Positions 36,117 to 43,979 of a stretch of DNA of 64,000 bases are shown one piece after another. The notes under the pieces are model-generated. The model saw nothing but the letters and a program-made list of their open reading frames with translations. It was not told where the DNA came from and ran no database searches. How positions within the stretch are numbered: the first letter of the stretch is position 1; the number at the start of each line of letters is the position of its first letter. Location: NCBI GenBank assembly GCA_002359185.1, contig DEML01000042.1, positions 233,865-297,864 on the forward strand, written 5' to 3'. The position numbers and the translations under genes are program-made. This DNA is from Planctomycetaceae bacterium UBA2671 (GTDB lineage: Bacteria; Planctomycetota; Planctomycetia; Planctomycetales; Planctomycetaceae).

Positions 36117-38245
36117 ATTCGGATTCGCCTTCTGAGAAAACCACAACTCGTCAGCAGATGTTTGCTTTTATCCGTAAGGAGCTGCGGGAGACGCTGCGGG
36201 ATCGGCGGACGATCATCACGCTGTTAGCCATGCCGATTCTGCTTTATCCGCTGCTGGGGATGTGTTTTCGGTTCATGGCTGTGAATGCAAATCGAACTGC
36301 TTCTGCCCCTTTGAGACTCACATTGAATTCGGAAACGGAAGCCTTATGGCTACAGCAGGCACTCAAAACGGGTGATTCGATCCTTGAACAAATTCAGCAT
36401 TCCAACAAGGCTCCTGATCTCGAATTGGAGTATCTCATTCCTGAGGATGAGAGTGGAGAACATTCTCTGGAGGATTCCGTTTCAAATACGCAGGCTGATC
36501 TGGGAATAATCGTTCAACCGGTTGGCGAAGAGGGAGCAGAGCCTTATTCCAAAGTTTCCATTCAACTGATTCAGCGAAGCGGATCACCCGCCAGTGAGAC
36601 AGCCGCCAGTTATGTCGCCTCGCGGCTCAATGCGTTGAATATTGCTCGAATTGAGCGATGGTCGTTAGAAAACGATTCCACACTCGACATTCCCATACGT
36701 CAATCAAAATCGTTCGTCGCACCGGTCGAAACTCCGAATGCGATTCTGCAACTCTTTCCGCTGGTCCTGTTATTGATGACGGTCACGGGAGGCGTTTATC
36801 CGGCGATCGACCTGACAGCTGGCGAACGAGAACGCGATACGATGGAAACTCTGATGGCCCTGCCGGTGCCGAAGTTTCGGATTCTGATCGCCAAATATGC
36901 CGCGGTGATTACGGTCACGTTATTGACCGGACTGATGAACCTGACCGCGATGACGATCACCGCGTATGTCCTGCAGATTGAAGGGACTTTGTTCGGGGCA
37001 GAGGGGCTCACACTTTTGCTGCTGATCAAACTGTTTGCAGTCCTGGCCGCGTTTGCGGTTTTCTTCTCCGCAGCCTTATTGATGGTGACCAGTTCGGCTC
37101 GCAGTTTTAAGGAGGCTCAAGCTTATCTGATTCCATTATTGCTGGTGGCAATTGCTCCCGGATTTGTGATTATGTTGCCGGGGGCGGAATTGAATCAGAT
37201 GACTGCATTTGTGCCAATGGTCAATATGCTGTTACTGGCTCGGGATCTGTTTGACGGGCAAGCCCAATGGCTGCCTGCGATGATCGCGTTTCTGACAACA
37301 CTCCTATATTCGTTTTCCCTCCTGGCAGCGGCTGCAAGGATGTTCGGGGCGGATGCCGTTTCGACAGGCAGCCGGGGGCAATGGACGGAACTGTTTGAAC
37401 GTCCGGAGCAAATAGAGAATCAGCCGACGTTCGGAAACAGCACCTTTGTCCTGGCAATGTTGTTTCCATTTTACTTTGTCTGTTCGGGATTATTGCAACG
37501 GGTGAGCGATGTCTCGATGAGTCAACGGCTGCTCGCCTCCGCAGGATTGACGGCTTTTCTCTTTGTGTTGCTTCCGATCGGTTTTGCAGGCTGGCAGCGA
37601 TTAAAATTGCGATCGACTTTCCGAATCAATCGACCAAGTTGGATTGTCTGGCCGGGCGTGATTTTGCTGGGTCTCTCCACATGGCCCTGGATATTTGAGG
37701 TCGTCGTAATATTGGAAGCATTCGGCCTGCAGACGCTCGATGCCTCGAAAATCGAGAACGTGAAGTCGTTACTGGAATCGTGGCAGCAGATTCCGTTATG
37801 GGTGATCATCGTTGCTCTGGGGGTGACTCCCGGGCTTTGCGAAGAGTTCTTCTTTCGAGGCTTTCTGTTTTCCGGCTGGCGGAGTTCAGCAGGGCGGTTG
37901 GCAACGATCTGTGGAACTGCACTGGCATTTGGACTATTCCATGTCGTCCTGGCCGGGGGAATTGCCCCAGAACGAGTGGTCCCAAGTACAATGATGGGAC
38001 TGTTGCTTGGCTGGGTTTCGGTTCGCACAAACTCAATCCTCGCCCCGGCTCTCCTGCATGTGATTCACAATTCGACTTTGCTCTCACTCGCCCGCTATCG
38101 TGAAGAGCTGGCAGGTTGGAACATCGGAGATGTCGAACAAACTCATTTGCCAATTATGTGGCTGGCAGCTTCGGCAATCGGAATTACGATTGGAATTGTC
38201 TGGGTGAAGTTAACAACAACTGTAGAAACAGATGGACAAGCCTAA
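36113..38245 (+). CDS. ABC transporter permease fused to a CPBP (CAAX-like) protease domain
   Basis: The 710-residue protein has two parts. Residues 1-480 are an ABC-2/NatB-like permease: IRKELRETLRDRRTIITLLA, a large extracytoplasmic loop, then AIDLTAGERERDTMETLMAL and several membrane helices. Residues about 520-700 are a CPBP intramembrane protease domain with EEFFFRGFLF, FGLFHVVLAG and HVIHNSTLL, the glutamate, histidine and asparagine motifs of the CAAX/Abi family. The fusion occurs widely in planctomycetes. The substrate is unknown. The role of the protease part may be to process a co-exported or membrane partner, but that is inference. Confidence 0.88.
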   Translation: MNSDSPSEKTTTRQQMFAFIRKELRETLRDRRTIITLLAMPILLYPLLGMCFRFMAVNANRTASAPLRLTLNSETEALWLQQALKTGDSILEQIQHSNKAPDLELEYLIPEDESGEHSLEDSVSNTQADLGIIVQPVGEEGAEPYSKVSIQLIQRSGSPASETAASYVASRLNALNIARIERWSLENDSTLDIPIRQSKSFVAPVETPNAILQLFPLVLLLMTVTGGVYPAIDLTAGERERDTMETLMALPVPKFRILIAKYAAVITVTLLTGLMNLTAMTITAYVLQIEGTLFGAEGLTLLLLIKLFAVLAAFAVFFSAALLMVTSSARSFKEAQAYLIPLLLVAIAPGFVIMLPGAELNQMTAFVPMVNMLLLARDLFDGQAQWLPAMIAFLTTLLYSFSLLAAAARMFGADAVSTGSRGQWTELFERPEQIENQPTFGNSTFVLAMLFPFYFVCSGLLQRVSDVSMSQRLLASAGLTAFLFVLLPIGFAGWQRLKLRSTFRINRPSWIVWPGVILLGLSTWPWIFEVVVILEAFGLQTLDASKIENVKSLLESWQQIPLWVIIVALGVTPGLCEEFFFRGFLFSGWRSSAGRLATICGTALAFGLFHVVLAGGIAPERVVPSTMMGLLLGWVSVRTNSILAPALLHVIHNSTLLSLARYREELAGWNIGDVEQTHLPIMWLAASAIGITIGIVWVKLTTTVETDGQA

Positions 38246-38302
38246 GTCTTTACTGGTAATTGCGTTACGGACGGTTGTGTTCAGATGTTTCGGCGAGATG
38301 AA

Positions 38303-38330
38303 ACTCACTCGCTTGCGCTTCGTGCTTGTA
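38303..38330. repeat. Single arm of the REP-like family
   Basis: ACTCACTCGCTTGCGCTTCG...TGCTTGTA is present between the ABC permease and the GspK gene, with no partner arm nearby. Confidence 0.7.
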
Positions 38331-38440
38331 ATCCACATAATCCTTAAAGAATGTCATTATCAGGCTTAGAGTTTGACAAACTACCGGGTTTTGAACATCC
38401 TTGAGCGGTCCGTTTTCCTTCATTGAGGGTTGAATCTGAT

Positions 38441-40231
38441 ATGCAACATATGAAATTCAATCAGGGCTCCTCAGCGGAACGGAGAGGGTTTTTGCTGGTC
38501 ATTGTGATGGTTGTCATCGTGATGGCTTCGCTCACCTGCTATCAATTTGCGGATCGGATGACGACCGAGCGGCAAATTGTCAACGTCTATAAAATGGAAG
38601 CCCAGGCCCATCAGGCTGCAGAGTCGGCCATCGATTATATGATGGCGATGTTGACCGACCCCGAAATGGATCTGTCCACCCTGCCGACATTGCCAGCAGA
38701 AGATTATGCCTGGCAGATCATTCTTCCGGGTTCTCCCGAGGCAGAATCTCCCAATGATTTGATGGCGGTGGTATTGAGTCGTCAAAGTACGATGCAGTTT
38801 GGCGAGTTGACATTTGGTATCGCTTCCGAGGCGGGAAAAATCAATCTGAATGCGCTGGCGGAGTTAGATGTGCCGTTGGAAGATCAGCGGAATATGCTGA
38901 TGTCTCTCCCGGAAATGACGGAGACCCTGGCCGATACGATTCTCGATTTCATCGACAAAGATGCCACACCTCGCGATTTCGGCACGGAATCGGACGATGG
39001 TGAGATGATGATTCGCAATGCTTCGCTGACTTCCCTGGATGAATTGCTCGTCATTCCCGACATCACCCCTTCACTACTTTATGGGGAAGATGCCAATCGG
39101 AATGGGATTCTCGATCCCTCCGAAGACGATGGTGAACTCCGCGAACCTTATGACGATGCCGATGGTGTGCTCACGCTCGGCTGGGAAGATTATCTCACTC
39201 TCTGGAGTCGCGAAACAAATTTGCGGCCTGATGGAACGCCAAAGATCAATCTGAATTCAGAGGATCTGCTTCAGCTTGAGGCCGATTTGACGACGGAATT
39301 TGGAGTCGATCTGGCTACTTTTGTGGTTGCCTATCGTCAGAACGGCCCTAAAAAACAGTCTTCAACAGGCAGCAGCGGAGGATCAGGAGATTCTGGTGGT
39401 AATAATGGCTCAATGAATTCTCAACCGACTCCTCAACGAGGAGGTAGTGATTCGCGAGGGAGCGGGATGCGTGGAGGGGGAACTCAAGGCGGTGGAACAA
39501 GAGGAGGGGGATCTTCGAACCCCTCGCATGGAACACCACCTCAGCCAACAACGCCGGCTCCTGCACCACAGGCACCGACAAGTCAGCTCGATTCACAACC
39601 ATCCGGTTGGAATCTCACGAATTTGTTTACCGTTCAATCGATGCAGTCGACTCAGGAAGAGGGTGAGTGGTTGGCTGAAAGTTCCGGTTCTGGATCTGGT
39701 AAAAATTCAGGGCAATACAAACTGCAGTCCCCTTATGAGCTCATCGGGGCCATTGTTACACAGGATGACAGCGACCTGAACAGCCCCTGGCAGGTTGGGG
39801 ATTTGACATTCCTGGCCCAAATGGAAGAAGTCTTAACGATTACAGAAGGCGAAACCCGTGACGGCCGGATTGATATGAACTATGCGACTTACGAATCGCT
39901 GGCAGGATTGCCGGAGATTTCGGATGCATTGATTGATGAAATTCTCAGCGGGACTGGCAGTTGGGTTTCACCTGCTGAATTGCTGCAGAATGGCCAGATT
40001 GATGTAGCCGGTGTCATCCAACTCGAACCGTTCCTGACGGCTCAAAGCCGAACTTATCGATTTATTGCCGCTGGGTTCTGGAAAACGGGTGGACCGGTTG
40101 TCAGAATCGAAGTGGTGCTTGATGTCGCCGGTGCGAGTCCGGTTATCCTCCAGCACAGAAATCTGACAGCCACTGGTCCGGGTTATCTTCCAGAAGAGTT
40201 AGCCGGAGGATTTGCGGGTGAAGAACCTTAG
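38441..40231 (+). CDS. Type II secretion minor pseudopilin GspK-like
   Basis: Using the ATG at 38441 (an upstream TTG at 38423 is weaker), the 596-residue protein begins with a positive stretch and a hydrophobic helix, ERRGFLLVIVMVVIVMASLT, as in GspK with the +5 position changed. The GspK body includes AAESAIDYMMAMLTDPEMD, FGIASEAGKINLNALAEL, DFIDKDATPRDFG and LTSLDELLVIPDITPSLLYG. A Gly/Ser/Thr/Pro-rich insert of about 90 residues separates it from LDSQPSGWNLTNLFTVQS and a second helix-hairpin-helix-like segment (YESLAGLPEISDALIDEILS). It forms the tip complex of the pseudopilus. PilM/GspL and PilO-like genes follow. Confidence 0.85.
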   Translation: MQHMKFNQGSSAERRGFLLVIVMVVIVMASLTCYQFADRMTTERQIVNVYKMEAQAHQAAESAIDYMMAMLTDPEMDLSTLPTLPAEDYAWQIILPGSPEAESPNDLMAVVLSRQSTMQFGELTFGIASEAGKINLNALAELDVPLEDQRNMLMSLPEMTETLADTILDFIDKDATPRDFGTESDDGEMMIRNASLTSLDELLVIPDITPSLLYGEDANRNGILDPSEDDGELREPYDDADGVLTLGWEDYLTLWSRETNLRPDGTPKINLNSEDLLQLEADLTTEFGVDLATFVVAYRQNGPKKQSSTGSSGGSGDSGGNNGSMNSQPTPQRGGSDSRGSGMRGGGTQGGGTRGGGSSNPSHGTPPQPTTPAPAPQAPTSQLDSQPSGWNLTNLFTVQSMQSTQEEGEWLAESSGSGSGKNSGQYKLQSPYELIGAIVTQDDSDLNSPWQVGDLTFLAQMEEVLTITEGETRDGRIDMNYATYESLAGLPEISDALIDEILSGTGSWVSPAELLQNGQIDVAGVIQLEPFLTAQSRTYRFIAAGFWKTGGPVVRIEVVLDVAGASPVILQHRNLTATGPGYLPEELAGGFAGEEP

Positions 40232-40372
40232 AAAAGTAGATGTCGGTTGCGTTACGCGTTCCGCTAACCCAACCGACTGACTGCAGAATCTATTTGAAAA
40301 TGATCAATAAATAACTTGAATTCAGCACGTATTCCGGTCCGCACAGTGGACCCTACAATATAAATAGTGTTT

Positions 40373-41923
40373 ATGAATAATCGTCATCTTGTCATTGAAT
40401 GGGATTTACCTCATGTCAGTCTGCTGCTTGCTCGTCGTGAAGGAGCCAGTTGGGAGATTTTGCAATGGCATCGTTGTGTTTTGCCGGAGCATGTGGCTGA
40501 GTCGAAAGCACTCAGCCGAGATGCTGCCAGCTGGTTATTGAGCGAATGCCCGAGCTGGTTGCGAGAACTCGAAACTTCGAGCGAGGCGACTTCGCTTTCC
40601 GTGATTCTGCCGCGAGATCGAGTCACGTTACGAAAGCTGGAACTGCCACCTATTCCGACGGAAGAGCTGCCCGGAGTGGTGCCTTTGCAAATGGCAAGTC
40701 AGCTTTCAGCTCGGATGGAAGATCTCGCGATTGATTTTCTCCCACCAACTTCAAGTGGTTCGGCAGAAAATCAAATCGTGCTGGCTGCTTCGTTGCCGAT
40801 CGATCAATTGCGGACCCTGCAGACGTTGGCCGTCCAATTGCATTGTGAGCTGACCTTTGTCGGCCTCTCCTCACTGACACTCCTCGAAGCCGTGCCGCAT
40901 TTTACGACTGGCACTGCATCTGCACAGCGATCACTTCTTTGTATTTACTCGGAAGAACGACTGGAAGCCCTGTATTGTAATGCCGGTCAGTTGATTGCAG
41001 CCGGGTATCGACGACGGAATCGTGAGTTACCATTTCAGACGAAGGAAGCAGTCGCAGAAATTCGCCGCTTGCTGGCGACCGAAACAGAAACTGCAACTTT
41101 GCCCATCCAGTTTTTATCGTTGACGGATTCAAAAAATGGAGGAGTGATATCGGAAGCCGAAAAGGCATTGGGGATGCCCGTTCAGCTTCTGGAAATTGAT
41201 ACAACCAATTCGACGGTTCGTCTCAATGATAACTTCGATCTGAAAATGCCTGAACTGCTTTCCGAAGGGGGGCTGCGTTCGATTGGTGCATTGCTGGCTG
41301 AGAAACCTTCTCAAGTTTCCCAACTCAATCTGCAGGCTCCGCGTCAAATGCAGGAGCTGAAAGATCATCGGAAAGCGTGGATCTATGGGGGAGCAGCAGC
41401 CTTGGTCGGGGGATTGATCATTGCGTACCTGGCCTGGTGGGGACAACTGGCTGGCTTGGATGATAAAATCGAACGGCTCAATACCGAAATTGCCGCAGTC
41501 GACAAGTTCATGAAAGATCAGGGCAAAGTCGTCGAGCAGGCAAAAAAACTGACCGTCTATCAGGATCGTTCACTCGATTTTGATGAACACTTTCAGAAAA
41601 TCCTGAGCATCCTGCCTGCTCGCGATCAACTCTTGTTCACCGAGTGGCAAAGTCTGCCTTTATCAGGGGAATCCCACAGTCGGATTATTGCCAGTGGGCT
41701 GGCACGCAGTCGTCAGAGTATTGAATCGTTTGCGGAAAAGCTGGCTCAGGATGGTTGGATTGTTCGCTCTCCCACAATTCGGGCCAATCCTGAACGACAG
41801 CCGTTCGGCTATGAATTTGATCTCGATTTTGAAATCCCCGCACCGGCTTCCGCAGTCAAATCTTCCAAGCGACTTCGTGTCTCCCAGTCGGATGATTCTG
41901 GCAGAAACTGGGGGAGAAGCTGA
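40373..41923 (+). CDS. PilM/GspL-like secretion assembly protein
   Basis: The 516-residue protein (ATG at 40373; a GTG six bases upstream is possible) has an actin-like, PilM/GspL-type cytoplasmic region of about 320 residues. It contains VILPRDRVTLRKLELPPIPT and NQIVLAASLPIDQLRTL. One membrane helix follows (IYGGAAALVGGLIIAYLAWW, about 340-360). A periplasmic PilN-like part comes next, with coiled coil (LDDKIERLNTEIAAVDKFMK) and a ferredoxin-like domain (FDEHFQKILSILPARDQLLF). This combines PilM and PilN into one GspL-type chain. It is separated by two bases from the next gene and probably translated with it. Confidence 0.8.
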   Translation: MNNRHLVIEWDLPHVSLLLARREGASWEILQWHRCVLPEHVAESKALSRDAASWLLSECPSWLRELETSSEATSLSVILPRDRVTLRKLELPPIPTEELPGVVPLQMASQLSARMEDLAIDFLPPTSSGSAENQIVLAASLPIDQLRTLQTLAVQLHCELTFVGLSSLTLLEAVPHFTTGTASAQRSLLCIYSEERLEALYCNAGQLIAAGYRRRNRELPFQTKEAVAEIRRLLATETETATLPIQFLSLTDSKNGGVISEAEKALGMPVQLLEIDTTNSTVRLNDNFDLKMPELLSEGGLRSIGALLAEKPSQVSQLNLQAPRQMQELKDHRKAWIYGGAAALVGGLIIAYLAWWGQLAGLDDKIERLNTEIAAVDKFMKDQGKVVEQAKKLTVYQDRSLDFDEHFQKILSILPARDQLLFTEWQSLPLSGESHSRIIASGLARSRQSIESFAEKLAQDGWIVRSPTIRANPERQPFGYEFDLDFEIPAPASAVKSSKRLRVSQSDDSGRNWGRS

Positions 41924-41925
41924 TC

Positions 41926-43368
41926 ATGCAAACTCGTGAAAAAGTATTATTGATTGGACTGATCTCCGTCGTTCTGTTCTGGTGGGCGCGGCCTGTCCTG
42001 CTGCAAAGTTTTCTTGACCCTCTCAATGAGCGAAAGGCCGATATTGAGAGAATTGCGAATACACTCGAGCAAAAACAGCTGCAGCAAAATCTTGTGCTGG
42101 CCGCGACAAAGCAGATGACGAGCTATCAGGAACAATCGCTTCCTGCAGATCCTTACGATGCCCAGCGAAATTACACGGCCTGGCTGACCGACCAACTCGA
42201 AGCGGCTGGCTGGGCAAAGCATGAAGTGACGCCTGGAAAAATCACCCGGTTTGAAGACCTGGGATCGAGCGTTCAAGTGCGTGTGGAAGGTGTCGCGACT
42301 GCAGCGAATCTTTCTGAGTTTCTGGCGAATTTCGATCTCTCAGGCATGTTGCATCGGCTCGAACGAATGAGCATCGACAGCCGATCCATTCAGCCCGGAG
42401 AGCTCCTCGATATTTCCTTTACGGCTGAAGCAATTGCATTGAAGTCTTCGAAGCGTAAGGACCTCGAAGCGGTCGCCTCCACCGAGAAACTGCCAGAAAT
42501 CTGGAGTGATTTTGCCAGTCGCAGTCCCTTCTCCCTCTTGCCGCCGGAAGTCGTCCTGAATCCCGATATCGATATTCCTGCACGCATTACTGTTTATCCC
42601 GGAGAGCGACTGCAGAAAAAAATCAGCTGGTCGGGATTTCCCCCCGAAGCTAAACTCTCTGTTTCATTGACTGGAGAGAAACCTGCAGGGTTAGAGTATG
42701 ATGAGTCGGCTCGTGAATTGATCTGGCAGACAGAAGCCGAGACTCCGTTGAAAGAACATCCACTGGCGTTGACGGTCAGCAGCAACGGTTCAGAGACATC
42801 AATCCGCAAGGAATTTGTGATCGATGTCCGACTGCCAAATGCGTCTCCTAACGTTCAGCAACCTCCATCCCAAAACGTGTTTGCTGGCGGGATGTGGCAA
42901 TATCAATTACAGGCCAGTGATCCCGACCAGCCGAAGCAATCGCTGACTTATCGAATCGAAGGCAGTCCTCCCTCGGGATTGCAACTCGATTCCCGTTCGG
43001 GTCGACTGCAGTGGACACCTGCGGAAGATCAAGTCGGACTGGAAATCCGTCTGAATATTGTTGTCAGCGATAACGTTTCACCGTCAAAGGAAGCTCGGAC
43101 ATCATTCAATATCAATGTGAAACCGGATCTGGAGCCGACGACTCAACTGGTCGGATGCTTGCAGGTCGATGGAGAATGGACAGCCTGGTTTCGTGAAAAA
43201 TCTTCACAGGATCGGTTCCAGCTGCAACTGGGCGATCGACTCGATGTCAGTCGTTTCCAGGCCAAAATTAGCGAGATCAATGTCGATCGGATTATTCTTG
43301 AAAACGAAAACGGTCAGCAAGTCCTGCGCGTCGGCAAACTCCTCACTGAGCGGCAACCTGTGCAATAA
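41926..43368 (+). CDS. PilO/GspM-like protein with Ig-like insert and PilP/GspC-like C-terminus
   Basis: The 480-residue protein begins with one membrane helix (KVLLIGLISVVLFWWARPVL) and a coiled coil (RKADIERIANTLEQKQLQQN). A PilO/GspM-like ferredoxin fold follows (YTAWLTDQLEAAGWAKHEVT, FLANFDLSGMLHRLERMSI). The middle, about residues 225-400, has cadherin/putative-Ig segments (YRIEGSPPSGLQLDSRSGRL). The end reads QLGDRLDVSRFQAKISEINV, DRIILENENGQQVLRVGKLL, like the PilP/GspC homology region. It would replace two or three separate subunits of the inner-membrane platform. The gene is immediately downstream of the PilM/GspL-like gene. Confidence 0.75.
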   Translation: MQTREKVLLIGLISVVLFWWARPVLLQSFLDPLNERKADIERIANTLEQKQLQQNLVLAATKQMTSYQEQSLPADPYDAQRNYTAWLTDQLEAAGWAKHEVTPGKITRFEDLGSSVQVRVEGVATAANLSEFLANFDLSGMLHRLERMSIDSRSIQPGELLDISFTAEAIALKSSKRKDLEAVASTEKLPEIWSDFASRSPFSLLPPEVVLNPDIDIPARITVYPGERLQKKISWSGFPPEAKLSVSLTGEKPAGLEYDESARELIWQTEAETPLKEHPLALTVSSNGSETSIRKEFVIDVRLPNASPNVQQPPSQNVFAGGMWQYQLQASDPDQPKQSLTYRIEGSPPSGLQLDSRSGRLQWTPAEDQVGLEIRLNIVVSDNVSPSKEARTSFNINVKPDLEPTTQLVGCLQVDGEWTAWFREKSSQDRFQLQLGDRLDVSRFQAKISEINVDRIILENENGQQVLRVGKLLTERQPVQ

Positions 43369-43408
43369 TCATTCACGATCAGACAGTTGTTGAAAAATGA
43401 GGGGCAAT

Positions 43409-43699
43409 ACAAGCACGAAGCGCAAGCTTTGAAGTTGCACGTTTTGTTTGATAATACGTTTAATTGAATCAATACACGTGTGCCACGGCTCTGTGAGCCG
43501 TGTTTTTCAGTGTTATTACATCAGGAGCGTTGCAAGACAATAAGATCACCCAATGCACGGCTCACAGAGCCGTGGCACCATCAATAGGAGCCTTTTTTCG
43601 TGCTTGAATCGTTCAAAGTGGAAACAGTGCAACTTCAAAAAGCGCAAGCGAGTCTGTTGTGAATCGTATTGACTCACTCGTTTGCGCTTCGTGCTTGTA
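43409..43699. repeat. REP-like hairpin pair split by an inserted element
   Basis: The left arm TACAAGCACGAAGCGCAAG stops at 43426. The arm resumes as AGCGCAAGCGAG at 43641, and the right arm ACTCACTCGTTTGCGCTTCG runs to 43699. The intact copies at 50804 and 51182 show that 43427-43640 is extra sequence. Confidence 0.85.
43427..43639. mobile_element. 213-bp non-autonomous palindromic element with target-site duplication
   Basis: The ends are TTTGAAGTTGCAC (43428-43440) and GTGCAACTTCAAA (43627-43639), a perfect 13-bp terminal inverted repeat. AAGCGCAAG flanks both sides (43418-43426 and 43640-43648), a 9-bp (or 8-bp) target duplication within the REP-like arm. Inside are two inverted copies of CACGGCTCTGTGAGCCGTG (43484-43502 and 43556-43574). 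No ORF of note is present, so it would rely on a transposase elsewhere. Confidence 0.75.
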
Positions 43700-43979
43700 T
43701 TTTTCCAAATGGAATCTTCATCAAGTTCTGATCGCCGATTCATAAAACTCATACTTAAACAGTAGTCAACATCGGTGCGAGACGTCTAAAATGAATGAGT
43801 GAAGAAAGCAATCTTTTCACTATTTTCGTCTTTGCCAATGATGGCATGGCAACGTCCTATAGCATTTTCAAAAATTAATTGCAGCCTGCGGCAGGAGCAA
43901 ACACAGTTTCTTGCTGTAATTTGAGGCCCATGCGTCTGCACAAACCATTTGAAAATGACCCAGAGAGCTGACCTGTAAT

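Larger units (their letters stand above)
43369..43979. other. Intergenic region dominated by the split repeat
   Basis: Apart from the REP-like pair and the 213-bp insert, the interval 43700-43979 is unique and shows no supported gene. It probably holds the promoter of the transglutaminase gene. Confidence 0.55.
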
